The notes beneath the pieces are model-generated. The model did not search any database and was not told the origin of the DNA. It saw nothing but the letters and a program-made list of their open reading frames with translations. This document shows positions 8,101 to 17,387 of a DNA stretch of 64,000 bases, piece by piece (positions within the stretch are counted from its first letter, which is position 1; every line of letters begins with the position of its first letter). This DNA is from Chryseosolibacter sp964493505 (lineage in GTDB: Bacteria; Bacteroidota; Bacteroidia; Cytophagales; Cyclobacteriaceae): contig CAZBNP010000014.1 of the NCBI GenBank assembly GCA_964493505.1, positions 1-64,000 on the forward strand, read 5' to 3'. A program made the position numbers and the translations under genes.

Positions 8101-9047
8101 TCCCGGATAAGAACATCTACCGTGACGAGAGCAATTACAATGTTCCGGAAGAGGTGAACCTCATCGCGGATGTCAGCCTCGAAAACTGGAGCTCGGATGA
8201 ACATACCAACGAACTGATAGCACAGACAGTTAAGAACTACCTCAACAAGCGTAACAACTACGCGGGAGAATTCAAGCGTGAGCGGTTTACGTTGGAAGTA
8301 GGCGATGAACTCCCGACCGGAATTGTTCAGCTCGCAAAAGTATATGTGGCTAAGAAACGCAAGCTTAAAGTAGGTGATAAGATGGCGGGTCGCCACGGTA
8401 ACAAGGGTGTTGTTGCACGGATCGTACGCGAAGAGGATATGCCGTTTCTTGAGGACGGTACTCCGGTCGACATCTGTCTCAACCCATTGGGCGTACCGTC
8501 GCGTATGAACCTTGGACAAATCTATGAAACCGTGCTTGCCTGGGCGGGTCTGAAACTCGACCGGACATACGCTACTCCGATCTTTGACGGCGCGTCGCTG
8601 GAAGAAGTTGATAAGGAATTGACGGAGGCGGGACTTCCTCAATACGGGCGGACGTATCTGTTTGACGGGTTAACCGGCGAGAAGTTTGACCAACCGGTGA
8701 CGGTTGGAATTGCCTACATGCTGAAACTCGGTCACCTTGTAGATGACAAGATGCACGCACGCTCAATCGGACCTTACTCACTGATCACGCAGCAGCCGCT
8801 GGGAGGTAAAGCTCAGTTTGGTGGTCAGCGTTTCGGAGAGATGGAGGTTTGGGCTATCGAAGCGTTCGGCGCTTCCCATATCCTTCAGGAGATACTCACT
8901 GTCAAGTCAGATGACGTGATAGGCCGTGCGAAAGCTTATGAGGCCATAGTGAAGGGAGAAAACATGCGCAAGCCAAATATACCCGAGTCATTCAATGTAC
9001 TCGTGCATGAACTCAGAGGTCTCGCATTGGAGATAACGATGGATTAG
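5133..9047 (+). CDS. rpoB: DNA-directed RNA polymerase subunit beta
   Basis: This is the second-largest subunit of RNA polymerase, up to 1304 residues. Conserved blocks include the rifampicin-pocket segment with QLSQFMDQTNPLAEITHKRR and SALGPGGL, the GRHGNKGVV motif and the C-terminal segment MEVWAIEAFGAS. There is no ATG at the 5' end: the frame opens with TTG at 5133, and a second TTG at 5175 would give a protein beginning MAKKSNNGRIDF, which looks more like the family start. The 5175 start is preferred, though the longer frame cannot be excluded. rpoC follows after 35 bases. Confidence 0.98.
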   Translation: MFRVQDLKPKTKHTLAKKSNNGRIDFSSIEKILDYPDFLDLQLQSFKDFLQIETPAEKRQNEGLYKVFAENFPISDSRENFVLEFVDYTIDPPKYNVDECIDRGLTFSVPLKAKLRLTCNDEDNEDFETIEQEVFLGNIPYMTEKGSFVINGAERVIVSQLHRSPGVFFAMSKHTNGTKLYSARIIPFKGSWIEFATDVNAVMYAYIDRKKKFPVTTLLRAIGYGSDKDILDLFGLSEEVEANKNTLKKVAGRKLAARVLKTWTEDFVDEDTGEVVSIDRNEVLLERDHIIEAEDVDIIIDSGVKSIILHRDDINITDYNIIFNTLAKDTSNSEKEAVEYIYRQLRNTEAPDEQTARDIIQSLFFSEKRYDLGEVGRYRINKKLGLDLSYDQRVLTKEDIILIVKYLIGLINSKAVVDDIDHLSNRRVRTVGEQLYSQFGVGLARMARTIKERMNVRDNEDFKPVDLINARTLSSVINSFFGTNQLSQFMDQTNPLAEITHKRRMSALGPGGLSRERAGFEVRDVHYTHYGRLCTIETPEGPNIGLISSLCVHAKVNKMGFIETPYRKIENGKVRVKDPVIYLTAEEEDTNYIAQANVPLKPNGEFTVEKVKARFEGDFPVVEPNDLRYMDIAPNQIVSVAASLIPFLEHDDANRALMGSNMQRQAVPLMRPEAPIVGTGLEGQVALDSRALILAEGNGVVDSVDAKNITIKYDVTDEQRLVSFDDEFKTYSLIKFRRTNQDTCINLTPLVRKGEKVVKGQPLCEGYATQNGELALGRNLLVAYMPWQGYNFEDAIVISERVVRDDIYTSIHIEEFELEVRDTKRGEEELTSEIPNVSEEAVKHLDENGIIRIGAEVKEGDILIGKITPKGETDPTPEEKLLRAIFGDKAGDVKDASLKAPPSLKGVVIDTKLFSRPKRDKDVRTKSKKELDALKNKYSKSLADLRDEMVKKLTSLLNGKTSNGVKHKFGDELISKGVKFSAKVIDNNLFPDKNIYRDESNYNVPEEVNLIADVSLENWSSDEHTNELIAQTVKNYLNKRNNYAGEFKRERFTLEVGDELPTGIVQLAKVYVAKKRKLKVGDKMAGRHGNKGVVARIVREEDMPFLEDGTPVDICLNPLGVPSRMNLGQIYETVLAWAGLKLDRTYATPIFDGASLEEVDKELTEAGLPQYGRTYLFDGLTGEKFDQPVTVGIAYMLKLGHLVDDKMHARSIGPYSLITQQPLGGKAQFGGQRFGEMEVWAIEAFGASHILQEILTVKSDDVIGRAKAYEAIVKGENMRKPNIPESFNVLVHELRGLALEITMD

Positions 9048-9082
9048 AAGACCGTCGACCGTGGACTAAAAAACTAAAAGAT

Positions 9083-12000
9083 ATGTCTTTCAGAAAGAAT
9101 AAAAAGATCAACAATGATTTCTCCAGAATCACTATCAGCCTTGCTTCTCCGGAGTCAATTCTGGAAAGCTCGCACGGTGAGGTGACACAGCCGGAGACAA
9201 TCAACTACAGAACATATAAGCCCGAGATGGGAGGTTTGTTCTGCGAGCGGATATTTGGTCCGGTGAAGGATTGGGAGTGTCATTGCGGAAAATATAAGCG
9301 TATCCGGTACAAGGGAATCATCTGCGACCGGTGCGGTGTGGAAGTTACGGAGAAGAAGGTGCGCCGTGAACGTATGGGGCACATTGAACTGGTTGTGCCG
9401 GTGGCGCACATCTGGTATTTCCGCTCGCTGCCCAACAAAATCGGATATCTGATCGGCCTTCCTACGAAGAAGCTCGATCAGATCATCTACTATGAGCGAT
9501 ATGTTGTAATCCAGCCAGGTCTGAAAGAGGAGGATGGTATCAACAGGCTTGATTTCCTCACTGAGGAAGAGTATCTCGATATCGTCGATAAGCTTCCGCG
9601 TGAGAATCAAATGCTGGATGATAATGACCCGAAAAAGTTTATTGCCAAGATGGGTGCGGAAGCACTTGAAATGTTGCTGGCAAGAACAGAACTCGATTCA
9701 TTGTCGTACGAATTGCGTCACCAGGCTGCAACGGATACCTCGCAGCAACGCAAGGCAGAGGCTCTGAAACGCCTGAAAGTTGTTGAAGCTTTCCGCGAAG
9801 CGAGAACCCGCATCGAGAACAAACCTGAGTGGATGGTTATTAAGATGGTTCCGGTTATTCCGCCTGAGTTGCGTCCGCTGGTGCCGCTGGATGGCGGCCG
9901 GTTTGCAACGTCAGACCTCAACGACCTCTATCGCCGTGTTATTATCAGAAACAATCGCCTCAAGAGGCTGATCGACATCAAGGCTCCTGAAGTTATCCTG
10001 CGCAACGAGAAGCGTATGTTACAGGAGGCAGTCGACTCATTGTTCGACAACTCGCGCAAGGTGAACGCCGTTCGTTCGGATGGAAACCGCGCGTTGAAGT
10101 CACTGAGTGATATGCTGAAAGGTAAGCAAGGTCGTTTCCGTCAAAACCTTCTCGGAAAACGCGTCGATTATTCCGGTCGTTCGGTAATCGTGGTGGGGCC
10201 GGAACTGAAACTGCATGAGTGTGGTTTGCCAAAAGATATGGCGGCCGAGCTCTTCAAGCCGTTCATTATCCGGAAACTCATTGAGAGGGGTATTGTAAAG
10301 ACGGTGAAGTCGGCGAAGAAGATCGTTGACCGGAAGGATCCCGTGATTTGGGATATCCTCGAAAACGTATTGAAAGGACACCCTGTTTTGCTGAACCGTG
10401 CGCCAACGCTGCACCGTCTCGGTATCCAGGCGTTCCAACCCAAGCTGATCGAAGGAAAAGCGATTCAACTCCACCCGCTCGTATGTACGGCGTTCAATGC
10501 CGACTTCGACGGTGACCAGATGGCCGTTCACGTACCGCTTGGTCAGGAAGCGATACTCGAGGCGTCTATGCTGATGCTTTCTTCGCACAACATTCTGAAC
10601 CCTGCGAACGGCGCGCCGATTACGGTACCTTCACAGGATATGGTGTTGGGGCTTTACTACCTGACGAAAGGAAGGACGAGTACCCCCGAGTTTCCGATCG
10701 CTGGTGAAGGCAAGAAATTCTTCTCTGCTGAAGAAGTTATCATCGCTTATAATGAGGGCAGGATATCAAAACATGCCGCAATTAAAGTAAGAGCTAACCT
10801 GCGTGACGGACAGACTGCGCTCATCGATACCGTTGTGGGTCGCGTGATCTTCAACCAGTACGTTCCTGAAGAGGTTGGCTTTGTGAACGAGCTCCTCACG
10901 AAAAAGAAGCTGCAGACGATCATTTCCAATGTATTCAAGCAAGCGGGCCTTTCGAAGACTGCGAAGTTCCTGGATGATATCAAGGACCTTGGGTTCCAGA
11001 TGGCGTATAAAGGCGGACTGTCAATGGGCTTGAACGATGTCAAGATCCCTGTTGAAAAAGAGAAACTGGTTGCCAACGCGCAGGAAGAGGTTGATGGCGT
11101 GTGGAACAACTATATGATGGGTCTGATCACAGACAACGAGCGTTACAACCAGGTGATCGATATCTGGACGAGAACCAATACGCTGCTTACCAATACGCTG
11201 ATGAAACAGCTTGAGGAAGATCAGCAAGGGTTTAACTCGATCTACATGATGATGCACTCCGGTGCGAGGGGCTCGAGAGAGCAGATCAGGCAGCTGGGAG
11301 GTATGCGCGGACTGATGGCGAAGCCACAGAAAAATCTCGCGGGCTCCGTTGGTTCTATTATTGAGAATCCGATCCTTTCGAACTTCAAAGAAGGACTGGA
11401 TGTATTGGAGTACTTTATCTCTACGCACGGAGCGCGGAAAGGTCTCGCCGATACAGCCCTGAAGACAGCCGATGCCGGTTATCTCACCAGAAGGCTGGTG
11501 GATGTGGCGCACGATCTCGTGATCACTGAATCGGATTGTGGAACACTTCGCGGATTGAAGGTAACAGCGCTCAAGGACAACGAGGATATCGTTGAGCCGC
11601 TCTCTGAGCGGATCGTCGGTCGTGTTACAGTACATGCTGTGTACGACCCGCTGACGGAGGAAATGATCCTGGATGCGAACGAAGAAATAACAGATGAGAT
11701 TGCGAAGAAGATCGAAGACACATCTATAGAGGAAGTCGAGATCCGTTCGCTGCTTACATGTGAGTCGAAGATCGGGGGCTGCGCGAAATGCTACGGCCGC
11801 AATCTCTCGACGGGCGTGATGGTTCAGGCCGGAGAGGCTGTTGGCGTCATTGCTGCTCAGTCGATCGGTGAGCCCGGAACGCAGCTTACGCTCCGTACCT
11901 TCCACGTAGGGGGTACAGCGTCCAACATCGCTGTTGAAGCCAATATCAAGGCCAAGTTCCCTGGTGTTGTTGAATTTGAAGGTATCCGCGTTATCGCGAC

Positions 12001-13375
12001 TACCGACAGCGATAATAAGCCTGTAGAAGTGGTGATGGGTCGTACAGGAGAGATCAGGATTGTCGACAAGGAGAAAGGTCGTGTGCTGATAAGCAACAAC
12101 GTCCCTTATGGTGCGTTCCTGAAAGTGAAAGACGGACAGGCTGTTGAAAAAGGCGATGAGATCTGTTTCTGGGATCCCTACAATGCTGTTATCCTTTCAG
12201 AATTCGACGGTACAGTAGAGTACGAATCTATCATCGAGGGAGTAACATACAAGGAAGAGTCTGACGAGCAGACCGGCCACCGCGAGAAGGTGATCACGGA
12301 TACCCGCGACAAGACGAAGAACCCTGCGGTTGTTGTCAAAGGCAAGAATGATTCGAAGGGATACAACATTCCGGTAGGCGCTCACCTTGCAGTAGATCAG
12401 GGAGAGAAGATCAAAGCCGGACAGGTGTTGGCGAAAATACCTCGTACAATGGGTAAATCGCGCGACATTACAGGTGGTCTGCCGCGTGTGACGGAATTGT
12501 TCGAAGCACGGAACCCGTCTAACCCGGCCGTTGTAAGTGAGATCGATGGTGTTGTAACGTATGGCGGTATCAAGCGTGGTAATCGCGAGATATTCATTGA
12601 GTCGCGCGACGGTGTGCAGAAACGCTACCTCGTGCCCCTGTCGAAGCACATTCTCGTTCAGGACAACGACTTCGTGAAAGCTGGCCAGCCTCTGTCTGAC
12701 GGAAGTATCACACCTTCGGATATCCTGTTGATTAAAGGACCTACTGCCGTTCAGGAATACCTCGTGAATGAGATCCAGGAGGTTTACCGCCTGCAGGGTG
12801 TGAAGATCAACGATAAGCACATCGAGGCTATTGTAAGCCAGATGATGCAGAAAGTCGAGATCATCGATCCGGGAGATACCAACTTCCTGCCGGGCGAATA
12901 CGTCGACAAATTTGTTTTTCGAGAAGAAAACGATACCGTAATTGACAAAAAGGTTGTGGTAGATGGCGGCGACTCCAAGACCATGAAGCCCGGTCAGATC
13001 ATTTCCGCCCGTGAATTCCGCGATGAAAACTCAGTATTGAGACGGAATGATGAGAAGCTGGTTGAAGTACGAGATGCGCTTGCTGCAGTTTCGAGACCTA
13101 CGCTGCAAGGTATTACCCAGGCATCGCTGAAAACTGAAAGCTGGCTGTCAGCTGCGTCGTTCCAGGAAACTACGAAGGTCCTGAGTGAAGCGGCTATCCG
13201 CGGGAAAACCGACTGGTTGATGGGTATGAAGGAGAACGTGATCGTGGGTCACCTTATCCCTGCCGGAACGGGCCAACGCAGGTTTAACGACCTGATTGTG
13301 ACTCACAAGGATGAATACAACGCCCTGATCAGCCCCGAATCCTCAAAATCGAAAGAGATAGAGCTTCAGGAGTGA
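9083..13375 (+). CDS. rpoC: DNA-directed RNA polymerase subunit beta'
   Basis: This 1430-residue subunit carries the catalytic NADFDGD loop (residues 472-478) whose aspartates hold the active-site magnesium. An N-terminal zinc site has the cysteine pairs CHCGKY and CDRCGVEV, and a second cysteine cluster appears as CESKIGGCAKCYG. The bridge and trigger helix region (RGSREQIRQLGGMRG) is intact. Length fits Bacteroidota beta' without the long insertions of other phyla. It ends the rpoBC unit and is followed by an 18-bp inverted repeat. Confidence 0.98.
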   Translation: MSFRKNKKINNDFSRITISLASPESILESSHGEVTQPETINYRTYKPEMGGLFCERIFGPVKDWECHCGKYKRIRYKGIICDRCGVEVTEKKVRRERMGHIELVVPVAHIWYFRSLPNKIGYLIGLPTKKLDQIIYYERYVVIQPGLKEEDGINRLDFLTEEEYLDIVDKLPRENQMLDDNDPKKFIAKMGAEALEMLLARTELDSLSYELRHQAATDTSQQRKAEALKRLKVVEAFREARTRIENKPEWMVIKMVPVIPPELRPLVPLDGGRFATSDLNDLYRRVIIRNNRLKRLIDIKAPEVILRNEKRMLQEAVDSLFDNSRKVNAVRSDGNRALKSLSDMLKGKQGRFRQNLLGKRVDYSGRSVIVVGPELKLHECGLPKDMAAELFKPFIIRKLIERGIVKTVKSAKKIVDRKDPVIWDILENVLKGHPVLLNRAPTLHRLGIQAFQPKLIEGKAIQLHPLVCTAFNADFDGDQMAVHVPLGQEAILEASMLMLSSHNILNPANGAPITVPSQDMVLGLYYLTKGRTSTPEFPIAGEGKKFFSAEEVIIAYNEGRISKHAAIKVRANLRDGQTALIDTVVGRVIFNQYVPEEVGFVNELLTKKKLQTIISNVFKQAGLSKTAKFLDDIKDLGFQMAYKGGLSMGLNDVKIPVEKEKLVANAQEEVDGVWNNYMMGLITDNERYNQVIDIWTRTNTLLTNTLMKQLEEDQQGFNSIYMMMHSGARGSREQIRQLGGMRGLMAKPQKNLAGSVGSIIENPILSNFKEGLDVLEYFISTHGARKGLADTALKTADAGYLTRRLVDVAHDLVITESDCGTLRGLKVTALKDNEDIVEPLSERIVGRVTVHAVYDPLTEEMILDANEEITDEIAKKIEDTSIEEVEIRSLLTCESKIGGCAKCYGRNLSTGVMVQAGEAVGVIAAQSIGEPGTQLTLRTFHVGGTASNIAVEANIKAKFPGVVEFEGIRVIATTDSDNKPVEVVMGRTGEIRIVDKEKGRVLISNNVPYGAFLKVKDGQAVEKGDEICFWDPYNAVILSEFDGTVEYESIIEGVTYKEESDEQTGHREKVITDTRDKTKNPAVVVKGKNDSKGYNIPVGAHLAVDQGEKIKAGQVLAKIPRTMGKSRDITGGLPRVTELFEARNPSNPAVVSEIDGVVTYGGIKRGNREIFIESRDGVQKRYLVPLSKHILVQDNDFVKAGQPLSDGSITPSDILLIKGPTAVQEYLVNEIQEVYRLQGVKINDKHIEAIVSQMMQKVEIIDPGDTNFLPGEYVDKFVFREENDTVIDKKVVVDGGDSKTMKPGQIISAREFRDENSVLRRNDEKLVEVRDALAAVSRPTLQGITQASLKTESWLSAASFQETTKVLSEAAIRGKTDWLMGMKENVIVGHLIPAGTGQRRFNDLIVTHKDEYNALISPESSKSKEIELQE

Positions 13376-13407
13376 TCGGCTTACGTTCAAGGTTTAAAGT
13401 TTAGTTT

Positions 13408-13473
13408 AAGGTTCAAAGTTTAAGGTACAGGGACTTCGGGCAGAGGTGCTCCTGGCCTTGAACTTTGAACCTT
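13408..13473. repeat. 18-bp inverted repeat behind rpoC
   Basis: AAGGTTCAAAGTTTAAGG (13408-13425) pairs with CCTTGAACTTTGAACCTT (13456-13473) with a single G-T pair around a 30-base loop. Both arms are built from GTTCAAAG-like words that also occur just outside (CAAGGTTTAAAGTTTAG at 13388-13404, GATCTTTGAAC after the right arm). It has no T tract, so it may be a mobile repeat or an mRNA-stabilising hairpin between rpoC and the DUF3467 gene. Confidence 0.7.
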
Positions 13474-13494
13474 GATCTTTGAACTAATAACGAC

Positions 13495-13818
13495 ATGGAA
13501 GACGAAAAGAAGAAACAAGCTCAGAACCAGATCAACATTGAGTTGACGGAAGAGATTGCCGAGGGTATTTATTCCAACCTGGCAATGATTGCCCACTCCA
13601 ACAGTGAATTCGTCATTGACTTTATCAGGCTGATGCCGGGTGTTCCGAAAGCCAAGGTGAAGTCGCGGATTGTCATTACCCCTGAGCATGCGAAGCGGTT
13701 TCTGGCAGCTCTGAAAGACAACATTGAGAAGTACGAAGCAGCTTTTGGGCCTATCAAACGGACCGAAGACATGCCCAAGTTTCCAATGAACTTCGGGGGA
13801 ACGATGGGTGAGGCGTAG
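13495..13818 (+). CDS. DUF3467 domain-containing protein
   Basis: This 107-residue soluble protein matches the DUF3467 family by its N-terminal beta-rich core (INIELTEEIAEGIYSNLAMIAHSNSEFVIDFI) followed by PKAKVKSRIVITPEHAKRFL. The family occurs beside transcription and translation genes in many phyla, and its function is not established. No signal peptide or membrane segment is visible. It lies 119 bases behind rpoC, separated by the inverted repeat, and 127 bases before rpsL, which has its own promoter. Confidence 0.85.
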   Translation: MEDEKKKQAQNQINIELTEEIAEGIYSNLAMIAHSNSEFVIDFIRLMPGVPKAKVKSRIVITPEHAKRFLAALKDNIEKYEAAFGPIKRTEDMPKFPMNFGGTMGEA

Positions 13819-13875
13819 CCGGATGCCTGGTTTCGGGTTTCCGGGGGACGGAGGCCGAAAATGTTGGTCCAGGAT

Positions 13876-13906
13876 TTTGTAAGCTTTCCGACTTATTATA
13901 CCTTTG
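13876..13906 (+). promoter_or_regulatory. Promoter of rpsL-rpsG-fusA-rpsJ
   Basis: TTTG (13876-13879), a 19-base spacer and TACCTTTG (13899-13906) fit the Bacteroidota consensus exactly, and CAATCC follows. The start codon of rpsL is 39 bases downstream. The unit ends with the terminator at 17362, so it is a compact four-gene str operon. Confidence 0.75.
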
Positions 13907-13945
13907 CAATCCTAATTTCGACAGGTTATAAATTTAACTATATAA

Positions 13946-14350
13946 ATGCCTACCATTCAGCAACTTGTAAGAAGAGGAAGGAAGAAACTGACGTTTAAGT
14001 CTAAATCTCCAGCTCTTGATTCATGCCCCCAGCGCCGGGGTGTTTGTACCCGCGTGTACACTACTACCCCTAAAAAGCCGAATTCGGCGATGAGAAAGGT
14101 AGCCAGGGTTCGCCTTACCAACAGTAAAGAGGTGAATGCTTATATACCCGGGGAGGGACACAACCTTCAGGAGCACTCTATTGTATTGATCCGTGGAGGC
14201 AGGGTAAAAGACCTTCCAGGTGTGCGTTATCACATCATTCGTGGCGCGCTGGATACAGCGGGTGTAAACGGAAGGGCTCAGAGCAGATCTAAATATGGAG
14301 CAAAAAGACCTAAGGCTGGCGCTGCGGCGCCCGCAAAAGGCAAAAAATAA
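13946..14350 (+). CDS. rpsL: 30S ribosomal protein S12
   Basis: S12 (134 residues) lies at the decoding centre and controls accuracy. The conserved PKKPNSAMRKVARVRLTN and PGEGHNLQEHS segments are present, including the lysines whose substitution gives streptomycin resistance. The C-terminal tail is slightly extended and rich in lysine and alanine (KAGAAAPAKGKK). It is the first gene of the str operon, and rpsG follows 12 bases later. Confidence 0.98.
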   Translation: MPTIQQLVRRGRKKLTFKSKSPALDSCPQRRGVCTRVYTTTPKKPNSAMRKVARVRLTNSKEVNAYIPGEGHNLQEHSIVLIRGGRVKDLPGVRYHIIRGALDTAGVNGRAQSRSKYGAKRPKAGAAAPAKGKK

Positions 14351-14362
14351 TATTGACTAGTC

Positions 14363-14830
14363 ATGAGAAAGACAAAACCTAAGAAGAGGTACTTACTTCC
14401 CGACCCGAAGTTCAACGACACGCTGGTAACGAAGTTTGTGAACTACCTGATGGAAAGCGGCAAAAAGAGCACAGCCTACTCTATTTTTTATGATGCCGTG
14501 GCACTCGTTGAGAAAAAGACCAACGAGAATGGCCTTGAGGTCTGGAAAAGGGCTATGAGCAACCTTACACCGTCTGTTGAAGTTAAGAGCCGCCGGGTTG
14601 GTGGAGCTACTTTTCAGGTTCCCATAGAAATTCGTCCCGAAAGAAAGACTAACCTGACTATCAAATGGCTGATCGACTACTCACGGGCACGCGGCGAAAA
14701 GACCATGATGGACAGACTGGCGGCTGAAATTATCGCTGCATCCAAAGGGGAGGGGGCAGCGATCAAGAAGAAAGACGATACCCACCGGATGGCGGAAGCT
14801 AACAAAGCGTTCTCGCATTTCAGATTCTAA
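14363..14830 (+). CDS. rpsG: 30S ribosomal protein S7
   Basis: S7 (155 residues) nucleates assembly of the 30S head and contacts tRNA in the E site. It starts MRKTKPKKR and carries the typical RRVGGATFQVPIEIRPERK loop, ending KAFSHFRF. Length is normal. It lies between rpsL and fusA with gaps of 12 and 17 bases, consistent with one transcript. In E. coli S7 represses translation of this operon, and no matching site was identified here. Confidence 0.98.
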   Translation: MRKTKPKKRYLLPDPKFNDTLVTKFVNYLMESGKKSTAYSIFYDAVALVEKKTNENGLEVWKRAMSNLTPSVEVKSRRVGGATFQVPIEIRPERKTNLTIKWLIDYSRARGEKTMMDRLAAEIIAASKGEGAAIKKKDDTHRMAEANKAFSHFRF

Positions 14831-14847
14831 TAAGCACGACCAAATCA

Positions 14848-16953
14848 ATGGCAAGAGATTTAAAATTCACCAGAAATATCGGGATCGCAGCCCACATCGA
14901 TGCCGGTAAGACTACGACTACAGAAAGGATTCTGTACTACTCTGGTGTGAACTATAAGCTTGGCGAAACGCACGAAGGATCGGCCACAATGGACTGGATG
15001 GCGCAGGAACAGGAGAGGGGTATTACCATCACTTCCGCCGCCACTACCGTGCCCTGGAAATACGAGGGTCAGGAATATCACATCAACATCATCGATACAC
15101 CCGGCCACGTCGACTTTACCGTTGAGGTAAACCGCTCCCTGCGTGTACTTGATGGGTTGGTTTTTCTTTTCAGCTCTGTAGACGGTGTTGAACCGCAATC
15201 AGAAACGAACTGGAGGCTGGCTGATAACTACAAAGTTGCCCGTATCGGCTTTGTTAACAAGATGGACCGCGCTGGCGCGGATTTTATTGGCGTCTGCAAG
15301 CAGGTAAAGGAAAGACTGGGTAGTAACGCAGTAGCATTGCAATTGCCGATAGGCACAGAAGATAACTTCAGGGGCGTGGTCGACCTTGTGAAAAACAAGG
15401 CGATGATCTGGAATGATGCTGATAAGGGAATGACTTTTCAGGAAGTCCCTATCCCTGATGATCTGAAGGATGATGTAGTTACTTATCGTGAGAAGCTTCT
15501 GGAAGCAGTGGCCGAGTACGACGAATCATTGATGGAGAAATTCTTCAACGATCCTGGAACGATCACGGAAACTGAAATCCTGACAGCCCTCAGAAAGGCG
15601 ACTATCGATATGAAGATCGTCCCGATGGTTTGCGGGTCATCTTTCAAAAATAAGGGTGTTCAGACACTGCTTGATTATGTGATGGAATTGCTGCCTTCTC
15701 CGCTGGACAAGGACAATATCATCGCTCACGACCCGGATACCGATGCGGAAATTGTGGTCAGGCCTGACTCAAAGGAACCCTTTGCTGCTCTCGCATTCAA
15801 GATTGCAACGGATCCGTTCGTCGGCCGTTTGTGCTTTATCCGTGCATATTCTGGCGTACTCGAGTCGGGTTCCTATGTGTACAATGCGCGTTCGTCTGCG
15901 AAAGAACGTATCTCTCGTGTATTCCAGATGCATGCTAACAAACAGAATCAGATCGAACGACTGGAGGCTGGTGATATCGGTGCCGTCGTTGGATTTAAGG
16001 ATATTAAGACCGGGGATACTCTTTGTGATGAAAAGCGCAAACTCGTGCTGGAATCAATGGTCTTCCCCGAGCCGGTTATCGGGTACGCTATCGAGCCTAA
16101 GAAGCAAGCTGACGCCGACAAACTCGGGATGGCTATTGGCAAGCTCATTGAAGAAGATCCTACACTTCGGGTGAATTCCGACACCGAGACTGGTCAGACG
16201 ATCCTTCGCGGAATGGGTGAACTTCACCTTGAGATCATTATCGATCGACTCAGACGCGAGTTCAAAGTGGAGATCAACCAGGGTGCTCCTCAGGTTGCCT
16301 ACAAGGAGTCGTTGACGAAAACCGTTGAACATAAGGAAGTTTACAAGAAGCAGACCGGTGGTCGTGGTAAGTTCGCTGATATTGTCTTTGAACTTTCTCC
16401 TCGCGACGATGACAAGGATGGTCTCGACTTTGTGAATGATATCGTAGGCGGTGTGATCCCCCGCGAATTCATTCCGTCGATCCAGAAAGGATTCCAGCAA
16501 GCGATGACGAATGGACCGCTCGCGGGCTATCCGGTAGATTCGATGAAAGTGAGATTGTTCCACGGGTCTTTCCACGATGTTGACTCCGATGCGCTCTCGT
16601 TCGAACTTGCGGCACGTCTTGGATTCAGGGAAGCGGCGGCGAAAGCGGGTCCGCAATTGCTTGAACCAATCATGTCGGTCGAAGTATTGTCGCCGGATGA
16701 ATATACCGGATCGGTAACAGGTGACCTGAACCGGAGAAGGGGTTCATTGAAAGGAATGGATACCAGAGCTGGTGCCCAGGTTATCAAGGCAGATGTTCCG
16801 CTGTCGGAGCTGTTCGGTTATGTAACTGATCTGCGTACGATCACATCGGGCCGTGCTTCTGCATCGCTTACATTCTCACACTATGCGCCGGTGCCCAAAA
16901 ACCTGGCTGACAAGGTGATTGAGGATGTGAAGGGAACAGCAGTAGCAAGGTAA
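14848..16953 (+). CDS. fusA: Elongation factor G
   Basis: This 701-residue translocase GTPase has G1 AHIDAGKTTTTERIL (residues 16-30), switch II DTPGHVDF and the base-recognition motif NKMDRAGADF, followed by domains II-V. It drives ribosome translocation and, with RRF, recycling. All GTPase motifs are intact, and there is only one copy in the window. It sits in the rpsL-rpsG-fusA-rpsJ order. Confidence 0.98.
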   Translation: MARDLKFTRNIGIAAHIDAGKTTTTERILYYSGVNYKLGETHEGSATMDWMAQEQERGITITSAATTVPWKYEGQEYHINIIDTPGHVDFTVEVNRSLRVLDGLVFLFSSVDGVEPQSETNWRLADNYKVARIGFVNKMDRAGADFIGVCKQVKERLGSNAVALQLPIGTEDNFRGVVDLVKNKAMIWNDADKGMTFQEVPIPDDLKDDVVTYREKLLEAVAEYDESLMEKFFNDPGTITETEILTALRKATIDMKIVPMVCGSSFKNKGVQTLLDYVMELLPSPLDKDNIIAHDPDTDAEIVVRPDSKEPFAALAFKIATDPFVGRLCFIRAYSGVLESGSYVYNARSSAKERISRVFQMHANKQNQIERLEAGDIGAVVGFKDIKTGDTLCDEKRKLVLESMVFPEPVIGYAIEPKKQADADKLGMAIGKLIEEDPTLRVNSDTETGQTILRGMGELHLEIIIDRLRREFKVEINQGAPQVAYKESLTKTVEHKEVYKKQTGGRGKFADIVFELSPRDDDKDGLDFVNDIVGGVIPREFIPSIQKGFQQAMTNGPLAGYPVDSMKVRLFHGSFHDVDSDALSFELAARLGFREAAAKAGPQLLEPIMSVEVLSPDEYTGSVTGDLNRRRGSLKGMDTRAGAQVIKADVPLSELFGYVTDLRTITSGRASASLTFSHYAPVPKNLADKVIEDVKGTAVAR

Positions 16954-17025
16954 GAGATGATGGAAGTTTATTTGTAAAGTATAAGATCAGAATAATAGGA
17001 TTTAGACGATTTCCTCAACGCGATT

Positions 17026-17331
17026 ATGAACCAGAAAATTAGAATTAAACTCAAGTCTTACGACCACAATCTCGTAGACAAATCTTCAGAGAAGATTGTA
17101 AGAGCGGTAAAAGCTACCGGAGCGGTTGTAAGTGGACCGATTCCGTTGCCAACGGAGAAGGAGAAGTTTACGGTATTGCGCTCGCCGCACGTAAACAAGA
17201 AATCGCGTGAGCAGTTCCAGCTGTGTACCTACAAGCGCCTGGTTGATATTTATAGCAACAGTGCGAAGACTGTCGATGCTCTGATGAAGCTTGAGCTTCC
17301 CAGCGGTGTTGATGTGGAGATCAAGGTGTAA
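17026..17331 (+). CDS. rpsJ: 30S ribosomal protein S10
   Basis: S10 (101 residues) is a 30S head protein and, as NusE, the partner of NusB and NusG in antitermination. The conserved SGPIPLPT and RSPHVNKKSREQF loop is present. In most bacteria rpsJ opens the S10 operon and is followed directly by rplC. Here a terminator follows after 30 bases and rplC is 13 kb away, so S10 is expressed as the last gene of the str operon. Confidence 0.98.
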   Translation: MNQKIRIKLKSYDHNLVDKSSEKIVRAVKATGAVVSGPIPLPTEKEKFTVLRSPHVNKKSREQFQLCTYKRLVDIYSNSAKTVDALMKLELPSGVDVEIKV

Positions 17332-17361
17332 CGGCTGTACGTAACAAGAATATTGGAAGAG

Positions 17362-17387
17362 GCCATTCGGAAACGGATGGCTTTTTT
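17362..17387 (+). terminator. Rho-independent terminator of rpsL-rpsG-fusA-rpsJ
   Basis: GCCATTCG (17362-17369) pairs with CGGATGGC (17374-17381) with one G-T pair, followed directly by TTTTTT. It closes the str operon and confirms that rpsJ is not cotranscribed with the distant rplC operon. Confidence 0.9.

Noticed and set aside
11021..11905. Long minus-strand frame of 294 codons inside rpoC
   Set aside because: Antisense shadow of rpoC coding sequence.
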